Shown: piece by piece, positions 62,578-64,000 of the stretch
Layout of the letters: each line of letters begins with the position of its first letter
Position numbering within the stretch: the stretch's first letter is position 1
Assembly: GCF_028369065.1 (NCBI RefSeq)
Contig: NZ_JAQNDA010000005.1
Coordinates: 227,308 to 291,307, forward strand
Length of the DNA: 64,000 nucleotides
Origin: Marinobacter sp. SS21
GTDB lineage: Bacteria; Pseudomonadota; Gammaproteobacteria; Pseudomonadales; Oleiphilaceae
Reading direction: 5' to 3'
Notes under the pieces: generated by a model
Databases searched by the model: none
Told to the model about the DNA's origin: nothing
The model's input: only the letters and a program-made list of their open reading frames with translations
Translations under genes and position numbers: made by a program

Positions 62578-63735
62578 CTACACTCGGTATTCGGCGGTGG
62601 GTTCGGCAGCCATAAGCTCGTCTTGCTCCGGTGGCTGGGAATCGGGTGTCCAGTTGCGGACGTCGATTTTGCCGGTGACGGCGGCGGAGATTAGGGCGAT
62701 GCGGCGCTCTTGGAGCAATCTAACCTGGCTTTGGGCTTTCTCCATCGCTAGGTCAAATTTCGTTTTAGCTTGTTTAACGTGGCATTCAATTTCACGCTGT
62801 TCATCCTCTGGAGGCAATGGGACTGGCAAGTTCCCGAACCCTTCTTGATTTACATAGACAAGCGTTGCAGCTGTGCCAACAAGCTCAAAATAGACCTTCG
62901 AGCATGTGATTACATCACGCAGATAAGGGCCCGAAATAGTGTTTGGGATATATGCTTGCAGCTGTTGGTTAATTACTGCATCGATATTTAAAACTGAGGC
63001 CACACCGAAGTTGCCTACACAACTAGCTACCACCGCTCCTTTTTTGAGTATCTTTGAGCCTGCGATTTCAGCAGCAACTTGCGACACATACCTTTTGGTA
63101 GTGTTGATCACATCGCCTTTCATGTCCTCCATCGTCGTCCAGTGAAAACCTTCACCAGACTCATTCAGCTCAGGTTTATTGCGTTGTGGAACAAATATCT
63201 CAGATGCCAGCTTTGCACGCGTCACCTTCCAATGCTCCGGCACCTCCCCCAGCCACTCAACACCAGAGCCCTTCATCGGCGCATTGGGGTTGAGGCCCTT
63301 GGTGACGGCGTGGGAGATCAGCACCTGCCGCTTCTCCTTGAGCAGTTCGATCAGCCGCTGCTGCTTGGCGATCAATTGGTCGATGCGGGCGGTTTCGTGG
63401 TCGAGGAAGGCGGCGATAGTGCGTTGTTCTGTATAGCTGGGGTAGCAGACCTCAAAGCGGGAGAGTTCATCGCCAGAAATTTCTAGAAACGTGCTCCCTC
63501 TTCCTCTGTTATTAAGCTCTGGATTAGCTACTTGAAGGAAATAAGCGAAGAAGTGACTGGATGTCTCATGACGAGGCACTAGCCCTTTACAGCCTTGATT
63601 CGTGCATAGTGGTATGACACTTACTCCCAATGACCCAATGGGTGCACGGACAGAAAGAACGATAGATCCGATTGGTAATAATGTGGTACCACAAGATGCC
63701 AAACCCATCTTGGTGATTTTTCTGGTTGATGAGTC
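62578..63735 (-). pseudogene. hsdS: Type I restriction specificity subunit, 5' end cut by an IS21-family insertion
   Basis: About 385 residues remain. The first target-recognition domain starts abruptly at DSSTRKITKMGL and lacks its upstream part; the central conserved helix (FLDHETARIDQLIAKQQRLI) and the second domain with its C-terminal helix (AKTKFDLAMEKAQSQVRLLQ) are intact. The frame runs into IS DNA, so a chimeric start at 63807 is possible but the protein would lack half of domain 1. Base composition is clearly more AT-rich at 62740-63250 than the surrounding genes, as common in transferred TRDs. Without a working S subunit the R subunit cannot act normally. Confidence 0.85.
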
Positions 63736-63806
63736 TGCGTATTCCGGCGAACGTGAACACCCATTCTGGTTGAACGTGAACACCTCGTTTCTTAACGCAT
63801 CACCCA

Positions 63807-63824
63807 CCGGAGTTTGTACTCCGG
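63807..63824 (-). terminator. Hairpin after istB
   Basis: Perfect 7-bp stem CCGGAGT / ACTCCGG with a four-base loop, 11 bases after the istB stop. Probably ends the transposition transcript. Confidence 0.5.
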
Positions 63825-63834
63825 GTGTTCACGT

Positions 63835-64000
63835 TCAGTCAATTTCCTGAAGTCGTTTTCTCATCGATTCTCCTTTTAGAGCCCAGCGATGGGCGTTGTG
63901 CATGAGCCGATCCAGGATGGCATCCGCCAGGGTGTTATCGCCGATGGCGGCGTACCATTGATCGGTGGGTAGTTGGCTGATGATCATGGTCGAGTGGGTG
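63835..64000 (-). CDS. istB: IS21-family transposition helper IstB, C-terminal fragment
   Basis: Visible part encodes [20 protein letters not shown] and [20 protein letters not shown], then [11 protein letters not shown] and stop. This is the last sixth of the AAA+ helper ATPase. The rest of istB and istA lie to the right of the window. Confidence 0.92.
   Translation of the reverse strand, partial: THSTMIISQLPTDQWYAAIGDNTLADAILDRLMHNAHRWALKGESMRKRLQEID

Larger units (their letters stand above)
63736..64000 (-). mobile_element. IS21-family insertion sequence, istB end (runs off the window)
   Basis: The element begins TGCGTATTCCGGCGAACGTG and has the repeated end signal GAACGTGAACACC at 63749 and 63772, with an inverted copy at 63824-63836. 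It lies inside hsdS. The other end and the target duplication are beyond the window. Confidence 0.85.

Noticed and set aside
1..64000. tRNA, rRNA, CRISPR array or prophage
   Set aside because: No cloverleaf, rRNA stretch, regular spaced repeats or phage structural genes were seen on either strand.
63736..64000. hsdS start within the IS (ATG at 63807)
   Set aside because: The first residues come from IS DNA; a chimeric protein would lack much of target domain 1.

Overview
The window is one 64-kb piece of a GC-rich bacterial chromosome, most likely from a marine gammaproteobacterium of the Marinobacter type. This rests on gene content and protein resemblance (TruC, DjlA, PhnA/YjdM, RelE and an ilvGM operon with an attenuator, next to an mms-type valine degradation cluster and many fatty-acid/lipid genes). 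No rRNA or tRNA gene is present to confirm it. Coding density is high, genes lie on both strands, and there is no prophage or CRISPR array. The only clear mobile DNA is at the right edge.

Layout. 1-2424: a kinase-like phosphotransferase, a histidine-phosphatase-fold protein and an SDR in one operon, closed by a perfect bidirectional terminator. 2517-10203: housekeeping and accessory enzymes (DacB, double thioredoxin-fold GST, aldo/keto reductase, GFA protein, PQQ-type sugar dehydrogenase, ABC exporter, YaiI). 10430-13592: a three-gene 2-oxoacid dehydrogenase complex (E1 alpha, E1 beta, E2) with ATGA overlaps. 13698-15992: copper chaperone, methyltransferase, TfoX-N protein, second GFA protein. 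16009-19915: a compact TetR-SDR-Baeyer-Villiger monooxygenase-patatin operon behind an 18-bp palindromic operator. 20029-26776: mixed genes, including an M48 metallopeptidase fused to a complete type IV pilin domain, YjdM, NnrU and a YebC/YeeN protein. 26117-31022: an RND efflux operon with its own lipoprotein gene. 31255-32960: small genes and a 656-bp non-coding region carrying a duplicated module with DnaA-box-like dyads.

32961-41792 is a valine/branched-chain acyl-CoA degradation island: a divergent AraC regulator, then mmsA, isobutyryl-CoA dehydrogenase, enoyl-CoA hydratase, 3-hydroxyisobutyryl-CoA hydrolase and mmsB, followed by a zinc-less MDR oxidoreductase and a hydroxyproline-dehydratase-type member of the proline racemase family. 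Facing it is ilvGM (valine/isoleucine synthesis) with a well-formed leader peptide and attenuator, so synthesis and breakdown of valine lie back to back.

44157-58597: neutral ceramidase homologue, chemoreceptor, a Fur-box-preceded 35-residue membrane peptide, TruC, GGDEF/EAL protein, amidase, DjlA, DUF4124 protein, AlkB, a FilA/DUF6160-like protein, an MgtC/DUF4010 membrane protein and an alpha/beta hydrolase. 58609-64000: a type I restriction locus (hsdR, an embedded RelE/Phd toxin-antitoxin pair, hsdS) whose specificity gene is cut by an IS21-family element running off the right edge.

Non-coding signals that stand out: a 12-bp motif (TTCAGAGGCTCC) repeated in several intergenic regions, the duplicated module at 32446-32906, the ilv attenuator, and the Fur box.
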